Shown: positions 34,454 through 45,938 of the stretch, in pieces
Position numbering within the stretch: position 1 is the first letter of the stretch
Layout: each line of letters begins with the position of its first letter
NCBI RefSeq assembly: GCF_029867415.1
Contig: NW_026705328.1
Location: 310,001 to 374,000, forward strand
DNA length: 64,000 nucleotides
DNA from: Vicia villosa
Taxonomy: Eukaryota > Streptophyta > Magnoliopsida > Fabales > Fabaceae
Reading direction: 5' to 3'
Translations under genes and position numbers: made by a program
Notes under the pieces: generated by a model
What the model saw: the letters and a program-made list of their open reading frames with translations, nothing else
Database searches by the model: none
What the model was told of the DNA's origin: nothing

Positions 34454-34458
34454 GTTGG
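34454..34458. repeat. Target-site duplication of Element 1, right copy (GTTGG)
   Basis: Matches 5528-5532. Confidence 0.95.
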
Positions 34459-34518
34459 GATGTCACTCCGACTATGTGGTCAATGAGTCTTCCCGGGCTT
34501 TGTGGTCCATGGAATAGT
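34459..34518 (+). mobile_element. TGTAACATCC-type LTR, part 2 of 3
   Basis: Continuation of 4095-5532 after Element 1 (GATGTCACTCCGACTATGTG). It ends where the copia solo LTR begins. Confidence 0.5.
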
Positions 34519-35729
34519 TGAAGGATAGAAAAACACTTAGAAAGGGGGGGTTTGAATAAGTGTAGTCTAAAAACTTGAACGATAAAAACAATTTGCACAG
34601 TTATTTTTATCTTGGTTCATTGTTAACTAAACTACTCCAGTCCACCCCCACGGAGTGATTTACCTCACCTGAGGATTTAATCCACTAATCGCAACAGATT
34701 ACAATGGTTTTCCACTTAGCCCACGACTAAGTCTTCTAGAGTATCCTGATCACAACCTGATCACTCCAGGAACAAATGCTTAGACACAAGCTAAGACTTT
34801 CTTAGAGTATCCTGACCACCACGTGATCACTCTAATTACAACTGCTTAGACACAAGCTAAGACTTACTAGAGTATCTTGATAAACACTTGATCACTCTAG
34901 TTACTTACAAATTAATGTAATCAAATAAGAGTTTTACAATGCTTCTGAAAAGCTATAATCACAACAGTGATATTTCTCTTAATGTTTAAGCTTAATCTCA
35001 CTAATATATTACAACATCAATGTAGTGAGCTTTGATGAAGATGAAGTTTCTGAGCTTTGAGTTGAACAGTGTTTCAGCAAGTTTTTCAGAATAAGTTCGT
35101 TCAAAATTGGTAACCTTGCTTCTCATCAGAACTTCATATTTATAGGCACTTGAGAAGATGACCGTTGGGAGCATTTAATGCTTTGCGTATTCCGTACAGC
35201 ATTGCATTTAATGTTTCACGCTTTTGTCAACTACCTCGAGCCTTGTTCACGATGTGTCTACTGACGTTGCCTTTAATAGCTTCTAACGTTCCTTTTGTCA
35301 ATCAGCGTAGCTTGCCACTTGTACTTGCTTCTAATCTGATGTTTGTGTATACAACGTTTGAATATCATCAGAGTCAAACAGCTTGGTGCATAGCATCTTC
35401 TTGTCTTCTGACCTTGAAGTGCTTCTGAGCGTGATACCATGAGAACTTCAGTGCTTCTGCTTCTGAACTCAAGTTCTTCTGATGCTTCCATAGACCCATG
35501 TTCTGATTCTGCTTTGACCATCTTCTGATGTCTTGCCAGACCATGTTCTGATGTTGCATGCTGAACCTTCTGAGTCAAAGTTTCTGAGCGCTGATTTGTG
35601 CATACTCTTTATATATTTCCTGAAAGGGAAATTGCAATGTATTAGAGTACCACATTATCTCACACAAAATTCATATCCTTGTTATCATCAAAACTAAGAA
35701 TATTGATCAGAACAAATCTTGTTCTAACA
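34519..35729 (-). mobile_element. Solo LTR of a Ty1/copia element (SIRE/Maximus-like)
   Basis: On the minus strand it begins TGTTAGAACAAGATTTGTTC, a start I recognise from abundant legume copia LTRs, and ends CTATCCTTCA. 1211 bp. No primer-binding site, polypurine tract or coding region adjoins it, so it is a solo LTR left by recombination. Flanking pentamers ATAGT (34514-34518) and ATTGT (35730-35734) agree at four of five bases, a plausible aged target duplication. Internal repeats at 34720-34910 (CTTAGACACAAGCTAAGACT) form short hairpins. Confidence 0.85.
35137..35144 (-). promoter_or_regulatory. TATA box of the copia solo LTR
   Basis: On the minus strand CCTATAAATATGAAG, a canonical core. 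Confidence 0.55.
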
Positions 35730-35734
35730 ATTGT

Positions 35735-35954
35735 CTGATCATGTGTATTGATTAAAGGAGGTGCACCTGAGCTACCGTTGGAGTGTGCTTGTGAGGGTCG
35801 CGGGGCATTTTACTCACTTGGCGTTAACACACTTGCGTGCTCGGTATGGTGGGGTTATGTGGCCACGTAGGCTAATACATAATAGGTAACTCACCTCTAA
35901 TGAAGTCAAGTAAACTAATGCTAGGCTTTCGCCCGATGGGCTCATGCGTCAAGG
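35735..35954 (+). mobile_element. TGTAACATCC-type LTR, part 3 of 3, truncated
   Basis: Contains GGAGGTGCACCTGAGCTA and GGTGGGGTTATGTGG. It ends at CAAGG (35950-35954), followed at once by a Tat LTR start. Its own 3' end is not in the window. Confidence 0.45.
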
Positions 35955-36552
35955 TGTCATACCCCAAAATTTGCCCGATCAAATCTACGTCTATCAATTC
36001 ATCAGGGGTATTAAAATAAGGGTCGTGGGGTTTAACATCTCTATTGTTAAACCCATTCTCTTATAAACCTTTTAATTAAATATGGGGTATATTTTATGGA
36101 GATTCTTTCAAGCCCAATGAGAATTTAGGTCCATTAACTTAATTGTAATTACTAATTCTTAATATGGGTTTAAATCATAACATTTATCATTTTTACTTAT
36201 ATGTTAAAACATGTTTTACTTATATATTAATCTCTTTCATATACAAACATATATAAATTTTATCTTTGTTTTAGTATGAATGGATTAATGGGGGTGTTAT
36301 ATTAGTACTTTTACTATTCTCATTAATTATTATTATTTTATTTATTATTATTATTATTATTAATTATTGTTATTATCAGATTATAAAAAAAAGAAGAAGA
36401 AAATCAAACAAGTTGGTCCACGTTTTCATGGGCAAAGGGAGTAGATTTGCAAGCTCACTACAAACAGAAACATCAAAGCAAATATGGCAAGAAATCTCAA
36501 TCTTTGATTCAATGAATATTTGATCCAAATTGGTGACCTAATTTGCTCTACT

Positions 36553-36560
36553 ATATATAT
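36553..36560 (+). promoter_or_regulatory. Candidate TATA box of the truncated LTR
   Basis: TATATATA about 0.6 kb into the LTR, with no other promoter mark. Confidence 0.35.
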
Positions 36561-37232
36561 GTGATCTATTGCAATACATTAGGGGATTTTGAGGGCGAAA
36601 TCTGCAGAAAAAGAACAGCTAACCGAACAAAGTTTCTGGAAAAAAATCAAAATCGTTCTTGGAGACACAGTCGGATTCAAGACATCCTAAGCATTAAAAA
36701 CGATTCCAAGGTGTATTCTGAAGTTGTTGTGACCATCACCATCAATCGAAACGCCCAGAAGCTCGCATCTACAATCCACGGTTTGTATCAAAAAAATTTG
36801 AATTTGATTATGCCAAACCACGCGTTATAAACAGGATTCGATTGTTTATTTGTGTTCATCATTGTATTTAGAACGTGTTTGGATTATTTAATTGAAGCTT
36901 CTATGCATATTAAGGATTTCACCATTGTTAGGGTTCCAAGTTCTTCAAATGGGGAACCCTAATTAGAGGAGAAATTAGGTGAAATTAAAGACATTATTGG
37001 ATTCATGAGACTGTATATACTCTAGCTGTACTGTTATCTTGTATTTATTGGCGTTGAGTTGCAGGTTTGGGGGGGAGCATACAGCCACGCTTTAGAAACT
37101 GTAGGCAAAGGTCTGGTTATTTTCTAAAAAAGGTTCACGAAGAAGAAGAAACAATGCTGCGCGCGTCCCCAGTTTAAAATCAAACAATTGTTTTTTACTC
37201 ATAGCATGTGAATTAATATCAACAATTGCATC

Positions 37233-37297
37233 ACAGCCTAGTGGCAAAGCGCGCTTCCGAATCCTTGTGCAAGGGCAGGGGTTCGAACCCTGCCTTT
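37233..37297 (+). other. tRNA-like segment in LTR (Pol III box A/B-like)
   Basis: Box B GGTTCGAACCC at 37280-37290 is inside a 6-bp T-arm-like stem GGCAGG/CCTGCC. A weaker box A-like TAGTGGCAAAGCG starts at 37239. A TTTT run follows at once. No full cloverleaf is evident, so this is not called as a tRNA gene. Confidence 0.55.
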
Positions 37298-38057
37298 TGC
37301 AATTCTTATGTTTTAAAAACTCTTTCTTGTTAAGATTCATACGCATGTTCTGTATGCGCGGTGCATGGAAAGCTATGGTACAACCTCAGTTCCCTACCAT
37401 TGGATCTCCCTCCGTTCAGATCCTACGCAGCTGAAAAGGAAGGTGCATACTATGGGCCTACAGAGTGGCCACACCGGATCGTAACCAGGTTTTGTTTATA
37501 TATCTTTTTTATTATTTACTTTATTACTTATTTATTTAGGTTAAAGGTTAATAAGTTATATTTAATTTAATTGATTTATAAAATTAGGATTAGATATAAA
37601 TTAGGATTAGGCTCATGAATAGGATTAGGGTTTTTTTTATTATGTCGATTATATCGATTTAATTTATTTAAATTAGTTTTAACCATTAAGTCACAAAAAA
37701 CCATTAATTAAGGGTTTTGCCCAACCCTTAATTAATTTTCTCCTCGATCCGACTATATCTATTAGTCGCATTGGCGAGAAATAAATTTAATCAAATTAAT
37801 TTATCTGTTAATACTAAGTTAACTAATTCTGGTTTAATTCTCTCCTCGAACCGACTAAGTCTATTAGTCGCAATGACGAGAGATAAAATAATAAAACGTA
37901 AATAATTGAATTCGCTGTCATGTAATAACCAAATCTATTGGTTATGAGAGGCAATGATAAAACCCATAATTTGATTACAAAATTTAAAATACATTTTATT
38001 TGCTGCTCGTGACGATCGAATCTATCGGTCAGAGTAACCAGCAATACACTACTTGAA

Positions 38058-38445
38058 GTACGATAGGCTTACTCCAACTACGATAGTGAGTAGGTATGAC
38101 TAACTGTGACGACTTACTAGAACAATAGTAAGTGGGTCATACCATCTACGATAAACTCACTCAAACTACGATAGCAAGCAGATATGGCTAACAGCGACGA
38201 CTTACTAAAGCTATAGTAAGTGGGCCACATCATCCACGACAAACTTGCTGAAACTACGATAGTAAGTAGGTACGGCCGACCGCGACGACTTACTAGCACA
38301 ATAGTAAGTGGGACCTACCATCTACGATAAGCTTACTCAAACTACGATAGGGAGTGGGTATACCAACCGCGACGACTTACTATGACCATAGTAAGTGGGT
38401 TACCTACGAACTGCAAACCCTTGCTAGCACCATAGCAAGGTAACT
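38058..38445 (+). repeat. 88-bp tandem array with CTTACTA/TAGTAAG hairpins
   Basis: Four units plus a diverged fifth. Each has a hairpin such as CTTACTA 38113-38119 with TAGTAAG 38126-38132. The diverged unit has CCTTGCTA (38419-38426) with TAGCAAGG (38433-38440): both arms changed together. It is the 3' region of the element whose 3' LTR starts at 38635. Confidence 0.9.
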
Positions 38446-38621
38446 ACTTTCTACGCAACAAAATACGAGGCCTCTCTATGTAAGTCTCAGGCGTTAGCAA
38501 GGCATTCCTTTCTTCACTACCAGGTACAAGGCAAATTCAAGGGGTCTTCCATTATTTAATAACTCTTCGATCCAAAGACGTGAGAACTGCGTATCCTCAC
38601 GTCATTCAACCAAAGGTAATT

Positions 38622-38634
38622 AAATAGGGGCAGC
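38622..38634 (+). other. Polypurine tract before the LTR at 38635
   Basis: AAATAGGGGCAGC, then TGTCATACC. It shows that 38635-41707 is a 3' LTR. Confidence 0.85.
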
Positions 38635-39810
38635 TGTCATACCCCAAAATTAGCCTTCCACATTTCACTCACAATGATTCAAAGCTCAAAAGTTTCATCA
38701 AGACATTCTCTTAAGCAAGAATCTCTTAAAGCTAGGGTTTGGTACCTTCTTGAGGAAAGTAACAAAATAAGATCTCCAATAAAGTTCTCCATGGTCCATT
38801 ATGATCCAAGATACCTCTATGTCAAAAGTCAAGGCCCAATTCCAAAGTTTACTTGTTCAACAGCTCAGATGATCCATAGTCAACTAGTTTTACCTAAAAG
38901 TCAACCATGGTCAAAGCACAGTCAAAACCTCTGACTTTTGGTCAACATCAAGTATGGAAGAATATATCCATCATTTGATCAAATGTTGATCATGATTCAT
39001 CAATAGAAACTCAGAAATGAACAAATGCAAAAAGGTTCAAATTAGGGTTTCTTTAGGAGAAAGTCAACTCAACTTTGACTGGCCATAACTTTCACATGAA
39101 ACATCAGAAATTCCTCACTCAAAAGCCTATTTGGAAGGAAATTGGATTCTCTACAAATTTGTGTCTCACAAGCCAAGGCCAGAAATGCTTCATTTGGGAG
39201 ATATGGTACAAAAGATTATAGGTCCTTTTCAAAAGTCAACCAAAGACAGTTTTTTGCCAAAGGACATATCATCAAGATAAAATCTCCAAATGAAAAGTAT
39301 GTTCCAAAGTGGCTTATAGAGGACATCTTGAGGTTTCCAAAAAGTCCTAGAACTCCTTCATAGCTTAAAAATTGAAGGAGATATGCCTTGTCAAAGTTGG
39401 GCAATTTTGGAGGTAAAATGTGAAATAAAAGAGGTTCAAATTGGAATTTTTTGCAAATGGGCCTATCCTTTTAAGACTTAATCTTGGTCCACAAGCTACC
39501 TATATTATCCTAACCATGTGCCACGAATTTTAGCCTTTTATTTGATTTTATATAATTTTTATTTCATTTAAAAAGTGATATAATTAAAGGAAAAATCAAA
39601 TATTGTGTTAAAAGATTCACATTGACCAATTCCAATCATATTTATGATAAATTAGCAATATAATTTCGTGGGACACTGATTGAGAAAAGATTAATGTAAG
39701 ATTTGGCCAAAATAGAAAGTTTCAATTCAAGAATAAAATCAAATTTTCAAGCTTGGCAAGATTGGATTCAAAGAGGTGTTGGATTGTTTTTATTGACCTA
39801 ATTTGTTGCC

Positions 39811-39818
39811 TATAAGTA
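39811..39818 (+). promoter_or_regulatory. Candidate TATA box of the LTR at 38635
   Basis: TATAAGTA in the context GTTGCCTATAAGTACC. Confidence 0.45.
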
Positions 39819-40514
39819 CCTAACACATGCCACACGAATAAGGGTTGAAAATTCTGGGCAGAGAACTGTATTCAAGAGTAAGAAAATTCATTCCAAATCA
39901 AGATTCGGTTTTTGGAGAATTAAGGACTCTCAAGAACTTCTAAGGATTGCAAAAGGTTCCTCGAAGGTTTCTTAAGGTGATTGGATTACTACGCTTCATC
40001 AACACCCCCAGAACAATCTCCTATAAGCCGAGGTAGGTTGTTCTAAACTTTGGATCGAGTGGCATGATTTATGCATTCACATGTCAAATTGTTTGTGTGT
40101 TATGCTTTGTATGATTGCTATGAATGTTTCCTGAACTGTAATTGGATTTCTGGGCGTGTTTGGTGATATTCACCATTGTTGACCGTTTAGGGTTCTAAGA
40201 GTCTTTAATTAGGGCTTTTTGCTAAGGCCAAAATTAGGTCAAAACGAATGCGTGGTTGAGATCGTAGGGCCTAGACGAAGGGAACAGGGGGGGTCGCGAA
40301 TGATTTATTTGCATGTATGTGTTAATCGCTATTTTTCAGGTGTGTGTTGCTACGAAAAAAATCCTAGCAAATTCGTAGCAAGATTTGCAAAAATCTTCAG
40401 ATATGTTGGGGACGATGATGATGTGTCCTCGTATCACTGGGCCATTCAAAATTTCGCGCGTGTTGTCCATGTTTCTTTTTTATTTCACATATAATATATT
40501 AAGAGCATATGTTA

Positions 40515-40600
40515 AACAACTAAGTAGCTTAGTTGGGATGGTGACGAAACGTGTCTATGAGGGAGAGGTCGCAGGTTCGAGCCTCCCCTCCAACCTTATT
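40515..40600 (+). other. tRNA-like segment in LTR
   Basis: Box A TAGCTTAGTTGG (40525-40536) fits TRGYNNARNNGG exactly. Box B GGTTCGAGCCT (40574-40584) departs from consensus at two places. Box spacing is 37 nt. A TTTTTAA run follows at about 40600. It lies about 1.2 kb from the LTR end, like the other tRNA-like segments. Confidence 0.6.
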
Positions 40601-41816
40601 TTTAATAAAAGGTTTAGTTCCCTGATCCCATGCGCTGCCAGCCAGGTAGCTCACCATACACACTCAGATCTGGCCCTTTAATCCACTAATCCTTTAGATC
40701 CAACGCACCCAAGATTGGTCCCTATACCATGTACCCTAATGACCACTACACTGAATCAAAACCTCTAATAACTTATTAATTTTAATTATTATTATCATTT
40801 AAATATTTTCTTAATTACTTTTAATATTTATTTATATAATAATAAATTATTTTCTTAAATAAATTAGTATATATGTTATTTATATTAAACTTTAATTTAT
40901 TATTCGTTCCGATTAACTCCATTAATCGTGATGAGTAATAATCGATTTTCTTAAATATTTATTTAATTAAAATAAAAAGTTTTATTTGGCTAAAAGGTTT
41001 CAACCATTGTTTTTGGTTGCGATGATTAGCCTATTTTTTTTCATTAAAATTCATTATTATTTATAATCGAATCAATCGATTACGAGGGATAATGATACAA
41101 ATTAAATAATAAAATTTCTGAAAAATACCCTTATTCATTATTAGTGATAATTGAATCCATCAATTAAAATTGGTAATGATACACTACTAATCTTTTAACT
41201 ATGGTGATCGAATCCATTGATCATTGCTGTTAATAGTACATATTAAAAATCAGGGTTGTACGCCCAACCTTAAAACACTCTCCAAAACCTTTTCAAAACT
41301 GCGATTCATCATAACTACAATAAGGCAACTCAAAAAGCCTTCAAACAATATCAGATCAAATTCAAAGGGCGTACAACCCTTATCCCGAACTACGTTGACT
41401 CTGATTCTCCCTAAGGAGATACATAGGCCCTTGGAAACAAGGCGAGTCTCCCTCTTCCAAACTCTAATCATGTTCAATATAATTAGCCTTTAACTCTATT
41501 AACTGTCTGTCATCTTTCTTTATTTTTTAGCCATAAACCTTGACTTTATAATGCAAGCCTTAGGAAAGGGTTTAGGATGCCTAATACCTTCCCTCGACCT
41601 GAATATAGTATCTTATCCCGATCTCTATGACTTCGTAGGGTTTCCTATTCGCCCTGGTAGAATAGGTGGCGACTCTAATAATTTAATTTTTAGGGCAGGT
41701 TGCTACATTGTGTGGATATCTACAGATTATTTGCTTGATGACGATGTCACTAGGTGTGAGTTCTATTCTAGGGCACCTGGTTATGATGTTTGGATCTGCA
41801 AGTCTTTGAAGTTGCT

Positions 41817-41896
41817 TGGGGCTCCCGAACAAGGGATAAGGAAGACATTGTCTATCTTGAGCATTGCACCATTCGCATTGCTCGAATCCCTAAAGC
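41817..41896 (+). repeat. Hairpin module H, Element 4 copy 1
   Basis: Outer stem AGGGAT 41832-41837 with ATCCCT 41886-41891; inner stem TTGAGCA 41857-41863 with TGCTCGA 41879-41885, including one G-T wobble. Confidence 0.85.
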
Positions 41897-42552
41897 ATTA
41901 CAAATTTCGTGTGACTTCGCCAGAATCTTCTGTCAAGCAATAATCAAAAGTGTTCCACTAGGACACACCTCTCATTCTCAAGGTTCTGCTTCATATTCTG
42001 AGTCATCTCCTCCTCTTGGAGTTTTCCTTGTCAGTAGCTTTTGATTGTCCAGAGAGACAAAAAGAATATGAGAAACAAGCCGATGTAATCTTCATGACTG
42101 GTGTTCAGTTGCTTCCATGCTTGATGGAATTTCAGTTGGTTAAGATTCATTGCTTTGGGTGTTCCTCATCACAGATAGCTCTCCTGATTTCGATGATAAT
42201 ACTCGGTGTTTTCCATCCTGGGGCACCTAATCATAATGTCAAGTCTTACAAGGTGTTGAGGTACACAAAGTCTAAAACTTTCTCAATGCATGGATGTTTG
42301 AGTTTACTCATAATGTTTTATACTGGTCAATCTCATTTCATTTGCCGCAAGTAGACTGTTTGTTCTTCCTCGAGGAAGTAACTCATGAGAATCACTTGCA
42401 ATTTGTAATTCTAGAGGCTTCCTTCCCAACAGTTATTGTGTGTTCCAAGTAATGACTTTGATAACCAGGCGTCAGAGGTTATTGTTGTTTGCTGATAGTA
42501 ATACAAGTTTCCTCCATTCATGATGGTGTTTTCTCTTTCAGCAGCTATATTT

Positions 42553-42627
42553 AGGGCTCCCGACTGAGGGATAAGCAAGACTTCGTGTTCTTGAGTTCGC
42601 GTCATTGGCAGCTCAAATCCCTAAAGC
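42553..42627 (+). repeat. Hairpin module H, Element 4 copy 2
   Basis: Outer stem AGGGAT 42567-42572 with ATCCCT 42617-42622; inner stem TTGAG 42591-42595 with CTCAA 42612-42616. Confidence 0.85.
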
Positions 42628-42655
42628 ATTCACAAACTCCAGTCGATATTTTTTT

Positions 42656-42735
42656 GGGGCTCCCGACCGAGGGATAAGCAAGACGCTTTGTATCTTGAGT
42701 TTGTGCGCCACTGGCACAACTCAAATCCCTAAAGC
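42656..42735 (+). repeat. Hairpin module H, Element 4 copy 3
   Basis: Outer stem AGGGAT 42670-42675 with ATCCCT 42725-42730; inner stem TTGAGTTTGTGC 42695-42706 with GCACAACTCAA 42714-42724 (11 pairs, one bulge). The inner arm differs from copy 1 on both sides. Confidence 0.88.
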
Positions 42736-43273
42736 TGAGCACTTACAACTCTTATAGGAATTTGCCGAAGTCTTCTTCTGGGAAGTAATTTGAAGTGTTC
42801 TATCGGAACAAATGCTAATGCTTGGTGTGTCTTCCACTATGGGGGCATTTGGTTATCTGATTGGAGATTGTAAGCCATTCAAAGAAATGGTTCAAGACCT
42901 GATTGACTCAAGGGCTATCACATTCGCACCTGAAGGCCATAATTGAAGTTCTCCTTTGACTCAGCGGATCTTCTAAAGCAATAAGTCCATACGGAGAGGA
43001 TCTCCTCAACGTTGGCAATTCTTAATTCATCATGCATGTTCATGTTTAAGCTTTCTTGTTTTTTGCAATACTGTTTGTATGTAAAACTTGTTTGTTTTTG
43101 AACTATAATAATAATGCATTGGATATGTTTGTCTTGTAAAAATCCATTCGCTTTTGCTCTTATATGTTTTTCTATGCTTTTTGTGATACTCAACTCTTGT
43201 TAACAAAGCATGATAACTCTGAAGGGAGAATGATGAACATAATACCAAGAACCTCAAATGGTATGCTTTTGAG

Positions 43274-43440
43274 TAGAACCCTGTTGATGATGTACAGGCA
43301 ATGTTTCAAATTCCCAAACACCGGAGATATAAGGGAGATAGACCCTCGTTAACCCCTCTGAGCCTTCGAAGTAGGAGTTTCTTTTCTATACAAAAAAAAC
43401 CCTCACATTTAACCCAGGGGCGGGTAGTATTCAGTTAACC
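43274..43440 (+). other. Conserved non-coding block B1, Element 4 copy
   Basis: Same ordered words as 26596-26760, including CCCAAACACCGGAGATATAA and GTAGGAGTTTCTTTTCTA. It ends 138 bp before the Element 3 insertion. Confidence 0.85.
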
Positions 43441-43573
43441 TGATCAAGCATTCAAAATTCATCAGGAGCACACATCTAAGGATACAACAATGGCTATCCC
43501 TCACATCAGGAGGTTGAGACTAACATCAAAGCCGCTGTGGTTTATCCCTCACATTAGGAGGTCAAAATATGAC

Positions 43574-43578
43574 AATAC
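43574..43578. repeat. Target-site duplication of Element 3, left copy (AATAC)
   Basis: AATAC before TGTAGCAACC, repeated at 55584-55588. Confidence 0.95.
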
Positions 43579-44839
43579 TGTAGCAACCTGCCTAAAAATT
43601 ATAACTTAGAGAGTCGCCACCTATTCTACCAAGGCGAATAGGAAACCTACGCAGTTAAGAGATCAGGGTAAGATACTATATTCAGGTCGAGGGAAGGTGT
43701 TAGGCACCCTCAACCCTTTCCTATTGGCTTTGAATCTAAGGGTCAAGTTTTATGGCTAAAAGTTAAGGTTTTATAACTAAAGAGTCGGATAGGGGGAAAA
43801 TTGAGATTTTGAGGAAGGGGACTCGCCTTGTTGCCAAGTGCCTACGTATCTCCTTAGGGAGAATCAGAGTCAACGTAGTTCGGGCAGGATTGTACGCCTT
43901 AGAATTGATTATAGAGATTGTGTGAAGTTGTTTTGAAATTGTTTTGAGGCTCTTCAAATTGCCTATCGCAGTTTGAATTTGATTTGAAAGGGCATTTTGA
44001 GTTGCCCAGGATAAAAATCCTGTAGTATTGTGGTTTAGTGTATTTTAGATGTTTCGGGCGTACAACCCTGATTTGGCACAATTAACCGCAATGATCAATA
44101 GGTTTGATCACCATAGTTAAAAGATTGGGGTTTTGCACCATTACCAATTCAAATCGATTGATTCGATTATCACTAATAATGAATTAACGTATTTTATTAT
44201 TTTATGAATTTGTATTTTTATACTGTTACCTCTCATAACCGATTAATACGATTACAAATAATAACAAATTGATAAGATATGCTAATCATCATAACCAATA
44301 AGATGGTTAAAACCATTTAGCAAAATAAATTTATTTTAATTTATAGGATTTGATTAATTAAATTAATCGATTATTAACCATCGCGACCAATAAATTTAGT
44401 CGAAACGAATAATAAATTGAATCCTAGTATTTTGGCCACTGGCCAATGGGATTGGGTGAACCCTAATATGTGGGAAACTTTCATAGGGTTTTTGTGATTT
44501 AATACAATAATTAAAATTAATAGATTAAATCGATACAATCGAAATAACCGGGAGGAAGTCCTAAACCATTCTAATTTATATCCTAAATCCTAATTTCTAA
44601 AAAAACTAACTTATATTCATATATTTACAATTATACAAATAATATAAAAATAATATAAGAGAAACCTGGCTGCAATTTTGTGTGGGGAGCTATTGAAGGG
44701 GCATGATAAGGCTCCACGCTGTGAGTCATTAGATCTTCATGCTGCCTGGATCTAAAGGTTGCCAGCGGAGGGTGCACGGTGGGTTATCATGAGGCGCATA
44801 CACCGGATCCGTGAGCAGATAATTAGTAAAAGTTATTGT

Positions 44840-44911
44840 GGCCAGAGGGACTCGAACCCAGGCTCTTCTACTTACCAAGTAAGGCTCTTGCCATCCATGC
44901 TATGAAGACCA
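44840..44911 (-). other. tRNA-like segment in Element 3 3' LTR
   Basis: On the minus strand, box A-like TAGCATGGATGG (44891-44902, one mismatch at the conserved A) and box B GGTTCGAGTCC (44848-44858, full consensus match), spaced 32 nt. The segment ends GGCCAC. Confidence 0.65.
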
Positions 44912-45930
44912 TTTGTTATAATTAATATTCCCACAGAACTTAACATAAACAAAGCTAGAGACACTCAAACAACAAAAGAAACCGTGCCCCTGTATTCACT
45001 TTTAGAATAGAGATCTTCATCCTCTTCTTCTTTTTTTTAGAAATACACAGAGATCTCCCCGGATCCATGGTGATGCTTCGAGACATGGACAAAGAGTCCG
45101 CATCAATGATGGATTTGCGTGGAGATGATGGCGGCGCTAGCGGCTAAGTCACGGAGGACGCTTGGTCGAGATCGGAGAAGTTGCTGCGCTCGCCGGTGAT
45201 TGGCAGCGGGGGTGAGAACGTCATCGTTGTTGGGCGGTTTGACCGGTTGCAGTGACTCGCAGCGCTGTATTGTTCAGCCAGTGGCTGGCGTCGCAGATGC
45301 GTGGCGGTGATGATGATGATGCTCGCCGTTTGGTCCTCGCTGGAATTTCGGTGGTCGATGTGTTGAGTTTGTCGACGCGGTTGTTTATTCTGAATCGGAT
45401 TCGCAGACTTGTGTTATTGCCGGTGCTGTTCCAAGTTGTTTTGCTGTGTGGATTCGGATCTGATTGAAAGGAATGGTGCTCGTGGCGGCGCGGCGCTTCC
45501 GCTGTACGGAGAAACCGCTGTGTTGTGGTTTTGTAGATGGATGAGGTTTGGTGAATGCCCTTACTTACACGAGAATTAGAATGTTAAAGAATAGATACAA
45601 GGTTCATGTGGCATATGGGATGAATGAGGCAGAGTTGTGTACGAGAGTGAATGTCGAAACTGTTAAATTCTGATTAAGGATCGAAGATTTGTTAGTGTGT
45701 GTAAAACAAGGATGGGATATGTTCAAGGAGTTGTGGTTCTGTACCTTAATCTTTTCTGGAAAAATGATCTCTTCACTAACATAAGGATTGGTATGGGGGT
45801 TTTGTACGTGTTAGAGAGAGGCTAGGTTAGAGTTAGCTGGTTTTAGTCAGCAATCGGGAGATTGTTAGTTGATGTCTAGAATAAGGTTAGTGGATGGAGT
45901 TGGCCTCCCCTAATTGTTAGAAATAGCACC

Positions 45931-45938
45931 TATTTATA
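45931..45938 (-). promoter_or_regulatory. TATA box of Element 3 3' LTR
   Basis: On the minus strand TATAAATAGG. It lies about 0.43 kb into the LTR, which sets the U3 length. The equivalent in the 5' LTR is 55154-55161. Confidence 0.6.

Larger units (their letters stand above)
35955..38051 (+). mobile_element. Truncated Tat LTR, Element 3-like subfamily
   Basis: Starts TGTCATACCCCAAAATTTGC; the first 120 bp closely resemble the LTR start of Element 3 read on the minus strand. Homology to LTR sequence stops at about 38051 (ATACACTACT), about 0.5 kb before the expected end, where 3'-region tandem repeats of a different element begin. Contains a TATATATA at 36553-36560, a TTATTATTA microsatellite at 36326-36376 and a tRNA-like segment at 37233-37297. 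Confidence 0.8.
38635..41707 (+). mobile_element. Tat 3' LTR (3073 bp) of a mostly deleted element
   Basis: Starts TGTCATACCCCAAAATTAGC and ends GCAGGTTGCTACA; the last 150 bp match the Element 3 LTR end. No primer-binding site follows, so its internal region lay to the left and was lost except for about 0.6 kb of 3' region. The flank TTGTG (41708) does not match CAAGG (35950), so no target duplication joins it to the LTR at 35955. Confidence 0.85.
41708..43578 (+). mobile_element. Element 4: 3'-region-like segment, left part
   Basis: Non-coding sequence related to the interior of Element 2 (modules H, block B1). It ends with the AATAC target site of Element 3 (43574-43578) and resumes at 55589. 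Its left boundary is the LTR end at 41707, with no duplication found. In Elements 1 and 2 such blocks lie downstream of any gag, so their position upstream of gag-pol here is odd. Confidence 0.75.

Noticed and set aside
40515..40600. Genuine tRNA gene
   Set aside because: Box A and B are good, but I could not fold a full cloverleaf with acceptor and anticodon arms, and the segment sits inside an LTR.
35955..41707. One complete short LTR element with LTRs at 35955 and 38635
   Set aside because: The two LTRs start differently after the first 17 bases, the left one lacks its 3' end, and the flanks do not form a duplication.
45252..45467. 71-codon frame in a GC-rich island, repeated at 54475
   Set aside because: Inside Element 3 LTRs and antisense to the element. 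The two copies differ at the start region and show no domain.
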